From Enterovibrio qingdaonensis (GTDB lineage Bacteria > Pseudomonadota > Gammaproteobacteria > Enterobacterales > Vibrionaceae), in assembly GCF_028683135.1 (NCBI RefSeq), contig NZ_JAJUBB010000005.1, positions 246,312-310,311 on the forward strand: a stretch of 64,000 nt of DNA, written 5' to 3'. The notes below the pieces were generated by a model. That model made no database searches and was not told the origin of the DNA. It worked only from the letters and a program-made list of their open reading frames with translations. Shown one piece after another: positions 26,612 to 34,747 of the stretch. Position numbers and translations under genes: made by a program. Position 1 is the first letter of the stretch. Each line of letters begins with the position of its first letter.

Positions 26612-27348
26612 GCCACCACCATTCCATAGACCATGACGAAAATCATCGGTGATAACGACGCAAACGCGATCAAGCCAAAACCGTCAACCATGGGATTTCG
26701 CCCTTTTATCACGGTGGCCAACCCAACACCCAGTGCCGTTACGAGCGGAACAGTTATGGTTGACGTCGTCACACCGCCCGAATCATACGCGATACCTATG
26801 ATGTAACGCGGTGCCAGCATGGTCATTAACACCACCAGCAGATATCCACCAATAATAATCAGGTGAATAGGCCAACCTTTGAGGATCCGGAGTACACCCA
26901 GCATGATGGCAAACCCCACCGACAAGGCAACAGTCACCCTCAAGCCATTGGCGTACGTTTCCTGTGCAGCAGCTTCCATCGCAATCATGCCGCCTTCAGC
27001 CGCAACTTCTGCCGCCTCAGCCGCGACGGCTGTCAGAGCTGGCTCCGCAATGGTGGTACCGAACCCAAGCAAGAAGGCAAACGTCATCAGCCAAAACACG
27101 CTCCCTTTTCTTGCGAGCGCATGCGCCATGGACTCCCCTATCGGGAACAAGCCCATTTCCAAGCCAAATACAAAGAAGGTCAGCCCCATCACTACAAGTA
27201 CGAGACCGACAAGAATAGATATGCTGTCTGGCATCGGCTGCTGCAAGACAACGATTTGGAAAAATCCAATAACAAGGATGATCGGGAGTAAATCCTTCAA
27301 GCTCCCAAGCATCGCGCTCAATAATGCGGTGATTCCTTTCACATTCAC
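26608..27348 (-). CDS. DUF1538 membrane protein, first half-type
   Basis: 246 residues with about seven spans. Motifs [34 protein letters not shown] and [20 protein letters not shown] parallel those of the following gene, so the two are homologous halves. A unique acidic, Ala-rich insert [20 protein letters not shown] follows the second motif. It heads the operon DUF1538–DUF1538–PII-like–CBS. No function is established for the family; a heteromeric membrane transporter under nucleotide-sensing control is the best inference. Confidence 0.85.
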   Translation of the reverse strand: MNVKGITALLSAMLGSLKDLLPIILVIGFFQIVVLQQPMPDSISILVGLVLVVMGLTFFVFGLEMGLFPIGESMAHALARKGSVFWLMTFAFLLGFGTTIAEPALTAVAAEAAEVAAEGGMIAMEAAAQETYANGLRVTVALSVGFAIMLGVLRILKGWPIHLIIIGGYLLVVLMTMLAPRYIIGIAYDSGGVTTSTITVPLVTALGVGLATVIKGRNPMVDGFGLIAFASLSPMIFVMVYGMVVA

Positions 27349-27575
27349 TCCGGTTAGCCAGATCTAATTCATCGGGAAAAGATGGAGAATGGAAAACAGG
27401 CAATTGCCTATCTAACAGTGCGCCAGTGTAAAGAAAATTTCTATCTCACAATGTCTATAGGGTGATAAATGTAACAAGGTTTTTCAAACATGCGGGAAGA
27501 TATATCTATCAGAGATGATCAAATAACTGTTTGAATGCATACTGGATCTATAAAGCGCGTTTAAGGATGCTCACC

Positions 27576-28472
27576 ATGCATATTCTTATCACGGGTGGCA
27601 CCGGATTGATCGGACGAGCGTTAATAGATCAACTATCCGACCATCAGATCACCTTGTTAACCCGTTCCCCATCGAAGGCGAGATCGATGTTCTCCCGCTC
27701 GTTACGTTGCATAGAAAACATCGATGAACTGGATAATTTCAACGACATAGATGCAGTTATCAATCTGGCTGGCGAACCGATTGTTGACAAGCGTTGGTCA
27801 GATCAGCAAAAAGGCATCATTTGCTCCAGTCGTTGGGGAATCACAGAGCAACTGGTTAAGAAAATACTCGAAGCTGACAATCCGCCACACACTTTTATCA
27901 GCGGCTCGGCAGTTGGGATTTATGGCAATCAAGGCGACAAAGAGATTGATGAAAGTTTCATCTCTAACGCCACTGATTTTGCGCACGCGGTTTGCGACAA
28001 TTGGGAAAAAATTGCGGTTCGTGCGAAAGCGTCCAAGACACGGGTTTGTCTACTTAGAACTGGGATCGTTTTGAGCCAAGAAGGCGGCGCATTGAAGAAG
28101 ATGTTACTGCCCTACCAACTTGGCCTTGGCGGCCCTATCGGTGCGGGTAAACAATATTTCCCTTGGATCCACATCGACGACATGGTTGGCGGGATTTTGT
28201 ATCTGTTGAATACCGAATCCGCGAGCGGTGCCTTTAATCTTACCGCGCCAAATCCAGTAACCAACAAAGCGTTCAGCCAAGCACTGGCGGGTGCATTACA
28301 CCGACCACATATTCTGTTTACCCCACCTTTTGCCATTAAGCTCATGCTTGGCGAAGCAGGACAGTTACTGCTTGAAGGACAACGTGCCGTGCCAAAGGCT
28401 CTGCTGGAGTCGGGTTACAAATTCCAGTTCAGTGAAATCCGCCCAGCACTCGACAATATTTTCGCTAACTAG
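27576..28472 (+). CDS. YfcH-type NAD(P)-dependent epimerase-like protein (SDR39U1)
   Basis: 298 residues from the ATG at 27576, with TAAGGA upstream; the frame is open from 27531. The N terminus MHILITGGTGLIGRALIDQL has the Rossmann GGTGLIG motif. INLAGEPIVDKRWSDQQKG and SGSAVGIYG are hallmarks of the TIGR01777/SDR39U1 group, and the C-terminal DUF1731 part ends with LLESGYKFQFSEIRPALD. These proteins are widespread, and their substrate is not known. Confidence 0.92.
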   Translation: MHILITGGTGLIGRALIDQLSDHQITLLTRSPSKARSMFSRSLRCIENIDELDNFNDIDAVINLAGEPIVDKRWSDQQKGIICSSRWGITEQLVKKILEADNPPHTFISGSAVGIYGNQGDKEIDESFISNATDFAHAVCDNWEKIAVRAKASKTRVCLLRTGIVLSQEGGALKKMLLPYQLGLGGPIGAGKQYFPWIHIDDMVGGILYLLNTESASGAFNLTAPNPVTNKAFSQALAGALHRPHILFTPPFAIKLMLGEAGQLLLEGQRAVPKALLESGYKFQFSEIRPALDNIFAN

Positions 28473-28493
28473 CGAAGGTCATAGTTGAAAATG

Positions 28494-28518
28494 AAAACGG
28501 CGCAGATGCGCCGTTTTT
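28494..28518. terminator. Bidirectional terminator between epimerase and ybbP
   Basis: AAAACGGCGCA, a two-base centre GA, then TGCGCCGTTTTT. Flanking A and T runs serve both the plus-strand epimerase gene and the minus-strand ybbP gene. Confidence 0.87.
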
Positions 28519-28546
28519 GTTGCCTCATTTCAAAGCACAACTGTCG

Positions 28547-30967
28547 CTAACGTTTTAGCGGCTCAAGCAGCCCTTTGATCATCCACGCCACGGTGATAAA
28601 CACCAAACCGACTGCGAGCGTGGGCAAGCTTAACCACACCTCTGGATGCAATCGCACAGGCAATTCAACGCCCCATTTCAGCAACCCCGCCATGGCTAAC
28701 TCCGCACCGCCAACCGCCATACACCCTGACACTAACGCCATGATGCCGTATTCAGCCCAAAGCGTTGTGTTGATACGGGCCCTACTCGCCCCCAAGGTAC
28801 GATAAAGCATGATTTCCCGCTCTCTTTCTGCCAGTGAGATACGAAGTAATGTCAGTAGCAGCAGTAAACCACTAACCACGGCAAGACCCGCTAATACAGA
28901 CAGTGACAAGCTTATTTGGCGCAAAATAACCTGAATGCGTTCACTCATGGTACGCAGATCCAATAGCGTTACCGTCTGAAAATCGCGCCCTAACGTATTG
29001 ATGATGTCACTTTGGCCTTGCTCTAAACGAAAACTTATCAACCAATTGGCAGGTAACGATTCAACCAACGCTGGGTCAAAGATGAAGTAGAAGTTTGGCT
29101 TCATGTTGCGCCATTCCACTTCTCGAATAGAGTTCACCGTCGCATCAAACTCTTGGCTATTTACGCTGAAGGTCAATACATCACCAATGCGAAGACCCAG
29201 CCGCTGCGCAATGCCTTCTTCAACAGATACGCCGCCTTCGCTTGGCCATTCACCCTCCAACACCACATTATGGCTTGGCAAGGTTTCACGCCATGTGAAG
29301 TTAAGCTCTCGTCTCAGTGCTTCATCTCTCTCCTGACGATCTGGCTCAAGTTCTGTGTAACTCACTCCATTTCGCCCAACCAATCGCCCCCGGATAACAG
29401 GATACGCTTCTGAGCGCTGCAGGTTGTTTTGATCGAGGCGATCGACATAATCACCTAACTCCTGCTTGGCGATATTAAGGGCAAACACATTGGGAGCTTC
29501 TGGTGGCAGGGTTTGCTGCCAATCGTTTAATAAGTCCGTTCTTAATAGCCAAATAATGGACAACAACATAAAAGATGTCGCCAACGCGCCTAGCTGCGCG
29601 CCACTTGCTGCAGGGTTTCGCGTGATACGACTTAACGCAAGTTTGAACGCTGGCCGTTTGACGCGACGTTGCGCAAAACGCAGCACAAATACGCCCATTG
29701 CCGCGAGCAAACTCAGCATGACGACCAAAGCCGCCAATACCAACCACATCAGACGGTTATCGTAAGACCACGCAATCAAAGCAAGGATGGGGACGGACGC
29801 AAGCAACCAACTCCATGGGTTCTTTCGCGCTTTCACCGCACTTTGAGATTGCAACACATTGATCGCTGGCGCATCAATCAACCGAATAAGTGGAATACCT
29901 AACGCAGGCAAAGCCACCAGCAAAGCAACCAGTGGCCCTAATACCCAAGGAAGGAAGCCATAGCTTGGCAATGGAGAAGGCAGAACATCGGCAAGCGGCA
30001 GACGAAGCAAATATTCCAGGGCTGCCCCTGACGCCAAACCAATCACAGAAGAAAAAACAATCAGCATCACTAGTTGTTTGCTGAGCCACTTACGTACCCA
30101 GCTTCTTTGGGCACCAAGGCTTTTCACCATAGCCAAAGTTTGCGTTCTGCTATCTACGTAATGTTGGCATGTCAGCAGCAAGGTCGCTGCCGCCATAATG
30201 ATCACCAGCACAACCGTTAATGACAGGTACCCACGGCTTCTATCCAACATATCACCCGTTCTGTCACCTGTGTTTTCGTCAATCCATCGCTGTCCTTCCT
30301 GAATGGAATAGGCCGCTTTCACCTCTGCGAGTGCGCTTTCGCTGCCTCTAAAAAAGTAGCGGTAATTAACGCGACTTCCCGGTCTTACCACCCCAGCAGC
30401 ATCCACATCACTTTGGTGCATCAAGGCGGCAGGCATTTGACTGAAAGGGTTAAATGACAACTCGGGTTCGGAAATGATCGTCCCTGTGACTGTCAGCGTC
30501 ACATCGCCCACATCAACGCTGTCTCCCAGTGATACATCGAGCAGGGTCAGTAAACGCTCTTCTAGCCACAGCTCTCCCGGCTGTACGCTATTGTGCATAA
30601 CATCCTGCCGTTGCAGCTCTAACGTACCGCGCAACGGATAGTTGCTTTCCACCGCTTTCACGCTGATTAACTGCATGCTTTCATCACTGAACGCCATGGT
30701 GCCGAAACGGGTTTGATCCGACGTTTCAACGTCAAGAGCATCAAACGCTGCCAGCGCATTGGCCGACAAGGGTTGATTGCTTCGCAGCACTAAATCCGCC
30801 GCCAACATGGAACGGCCTTGTTGGGTTAAGACAGACTCAATTCGCCCCGCCAACGCTGACAACGCAAAGACACACGCGATAATCAACGCCAGCGCAGCAA
30901 CAACAGGCCATAACTGACCATGAAAGAGTTCGCGCCATGCCCAGCGCCAAATTAAGGTCCGCCTCAT
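28547..30967 (-). CDS. ybbP: ABC transporter permease, YbbP/FtsX-like
   Basis: 806 residues, the size of E. coli YbbP. Spans: one near 15–40, a cluster around 250–450, and three at the C-terminal end, with two large periplasmic domains between, as in MacB/FtsX-superfamily permeases. The C-terminal loop has LAEREREIMLYRTLGASRAR, the FtsX-type coupling region. It overlaps ybbA by four bases (30964–30967). YbbA–YbbP is thought to act on envelope lipids or proteins rather than solute import; the exact role is unknown. Confidence 0.92.
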   Translation of the reverse strand: MRRTLIWRWAWRELFHGQLWPVVAALALIIACVFALSALAGRIESVLTQQGRSMLAADLVLRSNQPLSANALAAFDALDVETSDQTRFGTMAFSDESMQLISVKAVESNYPLRGTLELQRQDVMHNSVQPGELWLEERLLTLLDVSLGDSVDVGDVTLTVTGTIISEPELSFNPFSQMPAALMHQSDVDAAGVVRPGSRVNYRYFFRGSESALAEVKAAYSIQEGQRWIDENTGDRTGDMLDRSRGYLSLTVVLVIIMAAATLLLTCQHYVDSRTQTLAMVKSLGAQRSWVRKWLSKQLVMLIVFSSVIGLASGAALEYLLRLPLADVLPSPLPSYGFLPWVLGPLVALLVALPALGIPLIRLIDAPAINVLQSQSAVKARKNPWSWLLASVPILALIAWSYDNRLMWLVLAALVVMLSLLAAMGVFVLRFAQRRVKRPAFKLALSRITRNPAASGAQLGALATSFMLLSIIWLLRTDLLNDWQQTLPPEAPNVFALNIAKQELGDYVDRLDQNNLQRSEAYPVIRGRLVGRNGVSYTELEPDRQERDEALRRELNFTWRETLPSHNVVLEGEWPSEGGVSVEEGIAQRLGLRIGDVLTFSVNSQEFDATVNSIREVEWRNMKPNFYFIFDPALVESLPANWLISFRLEQGQSDIINTLGRDFQTVTLLDLRTMSERIQVILRQISLSLSVLAGLAVVSGLLLLLTLLRISLAEREREIMLYRTLGASRARINTTLWAEYGIMALVSGCMAVGGAELAMAGLLKWGVELPVRLHPEVWLSLPTLAVGLVFITVAWMIKGLLEPLKR

Positions 30968-31641
30968 GCTGCCCCCACCAATTCACCTGCATTTAGGTGC
31001 AACGTACGATGACAACGATCGGCCAAAACAGGATCGTGAGTAACAAGGATCAACGTCGTCCCATGATCACGATTTAGACTGAACAGCAAATCGATTACGG
31101 TCGCCGCCGTGTGCTGATCGAGATTTCCGGTTGGCTCATCAGCAAACAACACTCGAGGTTTTGTCATAAACGCGCGAGCTATAGCGACACGCTGCTGCTC
31201 ACCACCAGACAATTGAGACGGTAAATGGGTTTCTCTGCCTGATAACCCCACCGAATTCAGTAATTCCATCGCCCTTTCTTCATCTTCGTCATCACCACGA
31301 ATCGTGCATGGCAGGAGGACGTTTTCTAAGGCAGTGAGAGAAGGAACAAGAAGAAAACTTTGGAAAACAAATCCAATAGATTCTGCACGAATCGCCGCGC
31401 GCTCATCTTCGGTTAATACTGAAAGTGGTGACCCCAATAGCTCTATTTCGCCCTTGCTTGGCGTATCTAACCCAGCCAGTAAGGTCATCAGCGTTGATTT
31501 CCCTGCGCCGGAAACACCAACCAAAGCAATACTTTCCCCCTGCTCGACCTGAAGCGAAACATCCTGCAAAATGGTCAGAGTCTGCGCATTGGTCGTCACT
31601 ATTTTTGAGACGTTGTTAGCCCTAATCACTGGAGTTGTCAT
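30964..31641 (-). CDS. ybbA: ABC transporter ATP-binding protein YbbA
   Basis: 225 residues of the LolD/MacB ATPase class. Walker [15 protein letters not shown], signature [15 protein letters not shown], Walker [13 protein letters not shown]. It has its own ribosome site AAGGA eight bases before the ATG. The ATG lies at 31639–31641 and its complement is part of the tesA start codon on the other strand, so the two genes start head to head with no spacer. Confidence 0.95.
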   Translation of the reverse strand: MTTPVIRANNVSKIVTTNAQTLTILQDVSLQVEQGESIALVGVSGAGKSTLMTLLAGLDTPSKGEIELLGSPLSVLTEDERAAIRAESIGFVFQSFLLVPSLTALENVLLPCTIRGDDEDEERAMELLNSVGLSGRETHLPSQLSGGEQQRVAIARAFMTKPRVLFADEPTGNLDQHTAATVIDLLFSLNRDHGTTLILVTHDPVLADRCHRTLHLNAGELVGAA

Positions 31642-32242
31642 GTTTCGTATCCTTACATTCTGTCTTTTACTTATCAGTCACAGCAGTGCCGGACAAACCT
31701 TAATGGTACTGGGTGACAGCTTGAGTGCTGGCTATCAAATGGCCATTGAAAAAAGCTGGCCTTCGCTAATGGCTCCGCAACTGGCCGCGCATACACCCGT
31801 CAGCCAGGTTGTTAACGCAAGCATCTCTGGCGACACCACTGGAAACAGTCTTGATAGACTGCCTCAACTGCTGGAACAACATAAGCCTGATTGGGTGATG
31901 ATCGAATTAGGTGCTAACGACGGTTTGCGTGGCTTTCCACCCAATAAAATACGAGCAAACCTAGAAGAATTGATCACCATAAGTGCGGAAAGTGGCGCAA
32001 ATGTGATGCTGATGCAGATCCACATTCCTCCTAATTATGGTCAACGATACAGCAATGCTTTTGCCAATATCTATCCAACGTTAAGTAAAGAAATGCAAAT
32101 CCCACTTTTGCCCTTCTTTATGGAGAAAGTCGTGATGACCGACGACTGGATGATGTCTGACGGCCTGCATCCGAAAGCCATTGCTCAGCCTTGGATTGCT
32201 GATTTTATGACAGAGCAAATGTCACCTTACCTCAATCAATAA
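31640..32242 (+). CDS. tesA: Multifunctional acyl-CoA thioesterase I / lysophospholipase L1
   Basis: 200 residues from the ATG at 31640, with GGAG at 31631–31634. The N terminus [18 protein letters not shown] is a signal peptide, so the enzyme is periplasmic. The GDSL motif is VLGDSLSAGYQM, block III is LGANDGLRG, and the catalytic Asp/His pair lies in SDGLHPKA. It hydrolyses acyl thioesters and lysophospholipids. The longer frame from 31571 runs into ybbA and is rejected. Divergent to ybbAP, as in E. coli. Confidence 0.95.
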   Translation: MFRILTFCLLLISHSSAGQTLMVLGDSLSAGYQMAIEKSWPSLMAPQLAAHTPVSQVVNASISGDTTGNSLDRLPQLLEQHKPDWVMIELGANDGLRGFPPNKIRANLEELITISAESGANVMLMQIHIPPNYGQRYSNAFANIYPTLSKEMQIPLLPFFMEKVVMTDDWMMSDGLHPKAIAQPWIADFMTEQMSPYLNQ

Positions 32243-32255
32243 GGATTGTTACTAC

Positions 32256-33083
32256 ATGACAAAAACGGTCTTAATCACCGGATGTTCAACAGGGATAGGT
32301 TACGCCTGCGCTCACGCACTGCGGAAACAAGGGTTTGATGTGATTGCATCTTGCCGCGCCCAAGAAGATGTAGAAAAACTGAAAGGAGAAGGACTCAACT
32401 GCATTCAGCTTGACCTAGCCGATACTGGCAGCATCCTTTCTGCTATCGAGCTGGTAAAAAGACAAACCGGCGGAAAACTCTATGGGTTGTTTAATAACGG
32501 GGCATATGGCCAACCTGGCGCATTGGAAGACTTACCAACCGAGGCGTTAAGAAAGCAGTTTGAAACCAATGTGTTTGGCTGGCACACGCTCACACAAGCA
32601 GTCATCCCTTTAATGATGGCAAACGGCAGTGGGCGCATCGTTCAAAACAGCTCAGTCCTCGGTTTTGTCGCGTTAAAGTATCGGGGGGCGTATAACGCCA
32701 GTAAGTTTGCCATTGAAGGGTATACCGATACCTTGAGGCTGGAACTTGAAGACACGTCGATTCAAGTGAGCTTAATCGAACCCGGCCCGATCGAAAGCCG
32801 CTTTCGCGCCAATGCGCTAGCCGCTTTTTTCGACTTTATTGACCTGAACGCCAGTCGGCATGAAGCTGATTATTTAAAACAAAAACAACGTCTTGAAAGC
32901 GTAAAATCCGGCAGTAAATACACGCTTCCTTCAGAAGCGATTATTGACCCCCTGCTCCATGCATTGACAGCAAATCAGGCTAAAATTCGCTACAGAGTCA
33001 CGAAACCAACCCAGTATATGGCCATTTGTAAACGGATCCTTTCTTCGCGCATGCTCGATAAAATGCTCTCTAAAGGCGGCTAA
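32256..33083 (+). CDS. Short-chain dehydrogenase/reductase
   Basis: 275 residues. The cofactor motif is TGCSTGIGYACAHAL and the catalytic pair is in YNASKFAIEGYTDTLRLELE, preceded by the Ser of NSSVLGF. It begins 13 bases after tesA with AAGGATTG before the ATG, and so is probably cotranscribed with it. The sequence resembles the YbbO-like SDRs that lie beside tesA in enterobacteria; the substrate may be a retinal-like or long-chain carbonyl compound, but it is not determined here. Confidence 0.92.
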   Translation: MTKTVLITGCSTGIGYACAHALRKQGFDVIASCRAQEDVEKLKGEGLNCIQLDLADTGSILSAIELVKRQTGGKLYGLFNNGAYGQPGALEDLPTEALRKQFETNVFGWHTLTQAVIPLMMANGSGRIVQNSSVLGFVALKYRGAYNASKFAIEGYTDTLRLELEDTSIQVSLIEPGPIESRFRANALAAFFDFIDLNASRHEADYLKQKQRLESVKSGSKYTLPSEAIIDPLLHALTANQAKIRYRVTKPTQYMAICKRILSSRMLDKMLSKGG

Positions 33084-33276
33084 TAGTGATGAGGATCCCA
33101 AAGATCCTCTTAAAAACAATTCTGTCAGATTCACAGTACTGTCATAAAGGCGTGCTATTCTCCTTACCGTACCGTGAAACACCTGCCACCATCTTCATCT
33201 TCGATGTGAAGCGAGTCGGATCAGGCCGTGAACGGGGATTACAAAAAAAACAAATTTCCCCAAAAGGAGCCGGACT

Positions 33277-33342
33277 ATGTCCTTAAGTCAACTGAACTGG
33301 CTCTGTTTGAGTGTTACGCTGGCAGTTTTGCTTGTGTTCTAA
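33277..33342 (+). CDS. Predicted 21-residue membrane peptide
   Basis: A short frame [21 protein letters not shown], followed by TAA. AAAAGGAG lies seven bases upstream, a near-perfect ribosome site, and a strong terminator follows at 33378–33409, so the unit is self-contained. The peptide is one hydrophobic helix with a short polar head. I recognise no family. It could also be a leader or part of a regulatory RNA; the ribosome site favours translation. Confidence 0.6.
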   Translation: MSLSQLNWLCLSVTLAVLLVF

Positions 33343-33377
33343 GTCAGCGTCTCATATCGACGAGCGCAAAATAGAAG

Positions 33378-33409
33378 GCCGCTGTGAATACAGCGGCTTT
33401 TTTGTTTTT
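33378..33409 (+). terminator. Terminator after the 21-residue peptide gene
   Basis: GCCGCTGT, loop GAAT, ACAGCGGC, then TTTTTTGTTTTT. It separates the small gene from ybbN. Confidence 0.9.
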
Positions 33410-33526
33410 ATCGTCCAATGCCTCGAATTTCAGCGTGATACAGCCAAAACTTCCTCGCTCAATGCCTTGAATTTTCCGTCTGCTCCCCCCACCTTTAGAG
33501 CATTACTCAATAGATCAGGCACAGCC

Positions 33527-34381
33527 ATGCAACCGAATTACATTGTTGAACTTACCGAGCAGAACTTTCAGCAGGTTCTCGAAGGCTCCGTCGAGAACCC
33601 AGTACTGATCCACTTCTGGGCGCAAATGAGCCCTGAAAGCACCGAGATTATTCCCGCCCTTGAAAAGCTCGCTCATGAGTACAGCGGTGCATTTACTCTG
33701 GCTCTGTTGAACTGCGAACAACAGCAGATGCTCGCAGCGCAATTTGGCGTTCGTTCATTGCCGACCATCGCGCTGTTTAGCAACGGTCAACCTGTCGATG
33801 GCATTGCGGGTCCACAAACTGAAGATTCAGTAAAAGAGATGCTTAGCCGCCATCTCCCTGGCCAAGATGAAATGGCATTCAAACAGGCGCAAGCGTTGAT
33901 CACAGATGGCAACTTCACTGAAGCATTGGCACAATTAAAATTGCTCGAAGCTTCTTTAGGCGAGTTGGGTGTATTTAAACTGGCATTGGCGGAGTGCTAT
34001 GTTGAAACACAGCAGTACGATCTCGCTGAAACCATTCTTGGCACCGTGCTAATGCAAGATCAAGATGCACAATACAAAGCACTAGTAGCAAAAGTTGAGC
34101 TTCATAAGCAAGCGGCTGACACCCCAGAGATCCGTGAACTCCAGAAAGCCTTCGAATCCGACCCAGAAAACGCAGACCTAGCCTACGAACTTGCTATCCA
34201 ATACAGTCAAGTAAACCGCCAAGAAGAAGCGTTAGAGCTTTTAATTGGCTTGCTTCGCAAGAACCTGAACTTTGCAGACGGCGATGCGAAGAAAACCATG
34301 ATGGATATTCTCGCGGCACTTGGGCAGGGCAATGAAGTCGCAGGGCGATACCGTCGCCAGCTATACGCGTTGCTCTACTAA
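33527..34381 (+). CDS. cnoX: Co-chaperone CnoX/YbbN, thioredoxin-like with TPR-like repeats
   Basis: 284 residues from the ATG at 33527; the frame is open from 33311 but the upstream part overlaps the terminator. A thioredoxin-like domain (about 1–110) with [20 protein letters not shown] is followed by TPR-like repeats. The usual CxxC (SxxC in E. coli YbbN) reads SPES here, so the domain has no active-site cysteine; the family Cys in LLNCEQQQ remains. CnoX/YbbN holds oxidised or unfolded clients and hands them to DnaK or GroEL. Confidence 0.9.
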   Translation: MQPNYIVELTEQNFQQVLEGSVENPVLIHFWAQMSPESTEIIPALEKLAHEYSGAFTLALLNCEQQQMLAAQFGVRSLPTIALFSNGQPVDGIAGPQTEDSVKEMLSRHLPGQDEMAFKQAQALITDGNFTEALAQLKLLEASLGELGVFKLALAECYVETQQYDLAETILGTVLMQDQDAQYKALVAKVELHKQAADTPEIRELQKAFESDPENADLAYELAIQYSQVNRQEEALELLIGLLRKNLNFADGDAKKTMMDILAALGQGNEVAGRYRRQLYALLY

Positions 34382-34747
34382 ATCCTCTTATTTTTATATT
34401 CAATCCAAGGTGTCTCTTTGCCAACGTATAGGAAAAACTGTGAGAGACACTTTGGTTACAAGGCAAACACGAACGCGTCGAATTTTATGCAGCGAAGTAC
34501 TCTGCTTCCAATCAAGTCGCCCCGCCAAATCAATCCGTTCTCTTGAGCTATTAATGCTTTCCCTAAAAGAGATACGACGAGACTTAGCCATCATCCCAAC
34601 AAGACACACCGAAAACCTCACTCAATAAAAAGTCACAATTTGCGGCAAATGTATCATTTTTGAGCCAGACTAGATTTTGTACATCTTAAAGTTACTGAGC
34701 CTTAAATCAGCTTGATTAAACATGTTAGTCAGGGGGATGCCGTGTTA
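34382..34747. other. Intergenic stretch with a long imperfect inverted repeat
   Basis: No convincing gene. The clearest feature is CCAAGGTGTCTC at 34405–34416 pairing with GAGACACTTTGG at 34444–34455 (one G·T pair) around a 27-base loop. The remainder is AT-rich and probably holds the promoter of the chemoreceptor gene that follows. Confidence 0.4.

Noticed and set aside
33125..33160. Possible Pho box (CTGTCA repeats) upstream of the 21-residue peptide
   Set aside because: The two CTGTCA elements are 17 bases apart rather than 11, and the sequence downstream of the second does not fit.
34400..34621. 73-codon minus-strand open frame between ybbN and the chemoreceptor
   Set aside because: No recognisable domain or ribosome site; it covers the inverted repeat.
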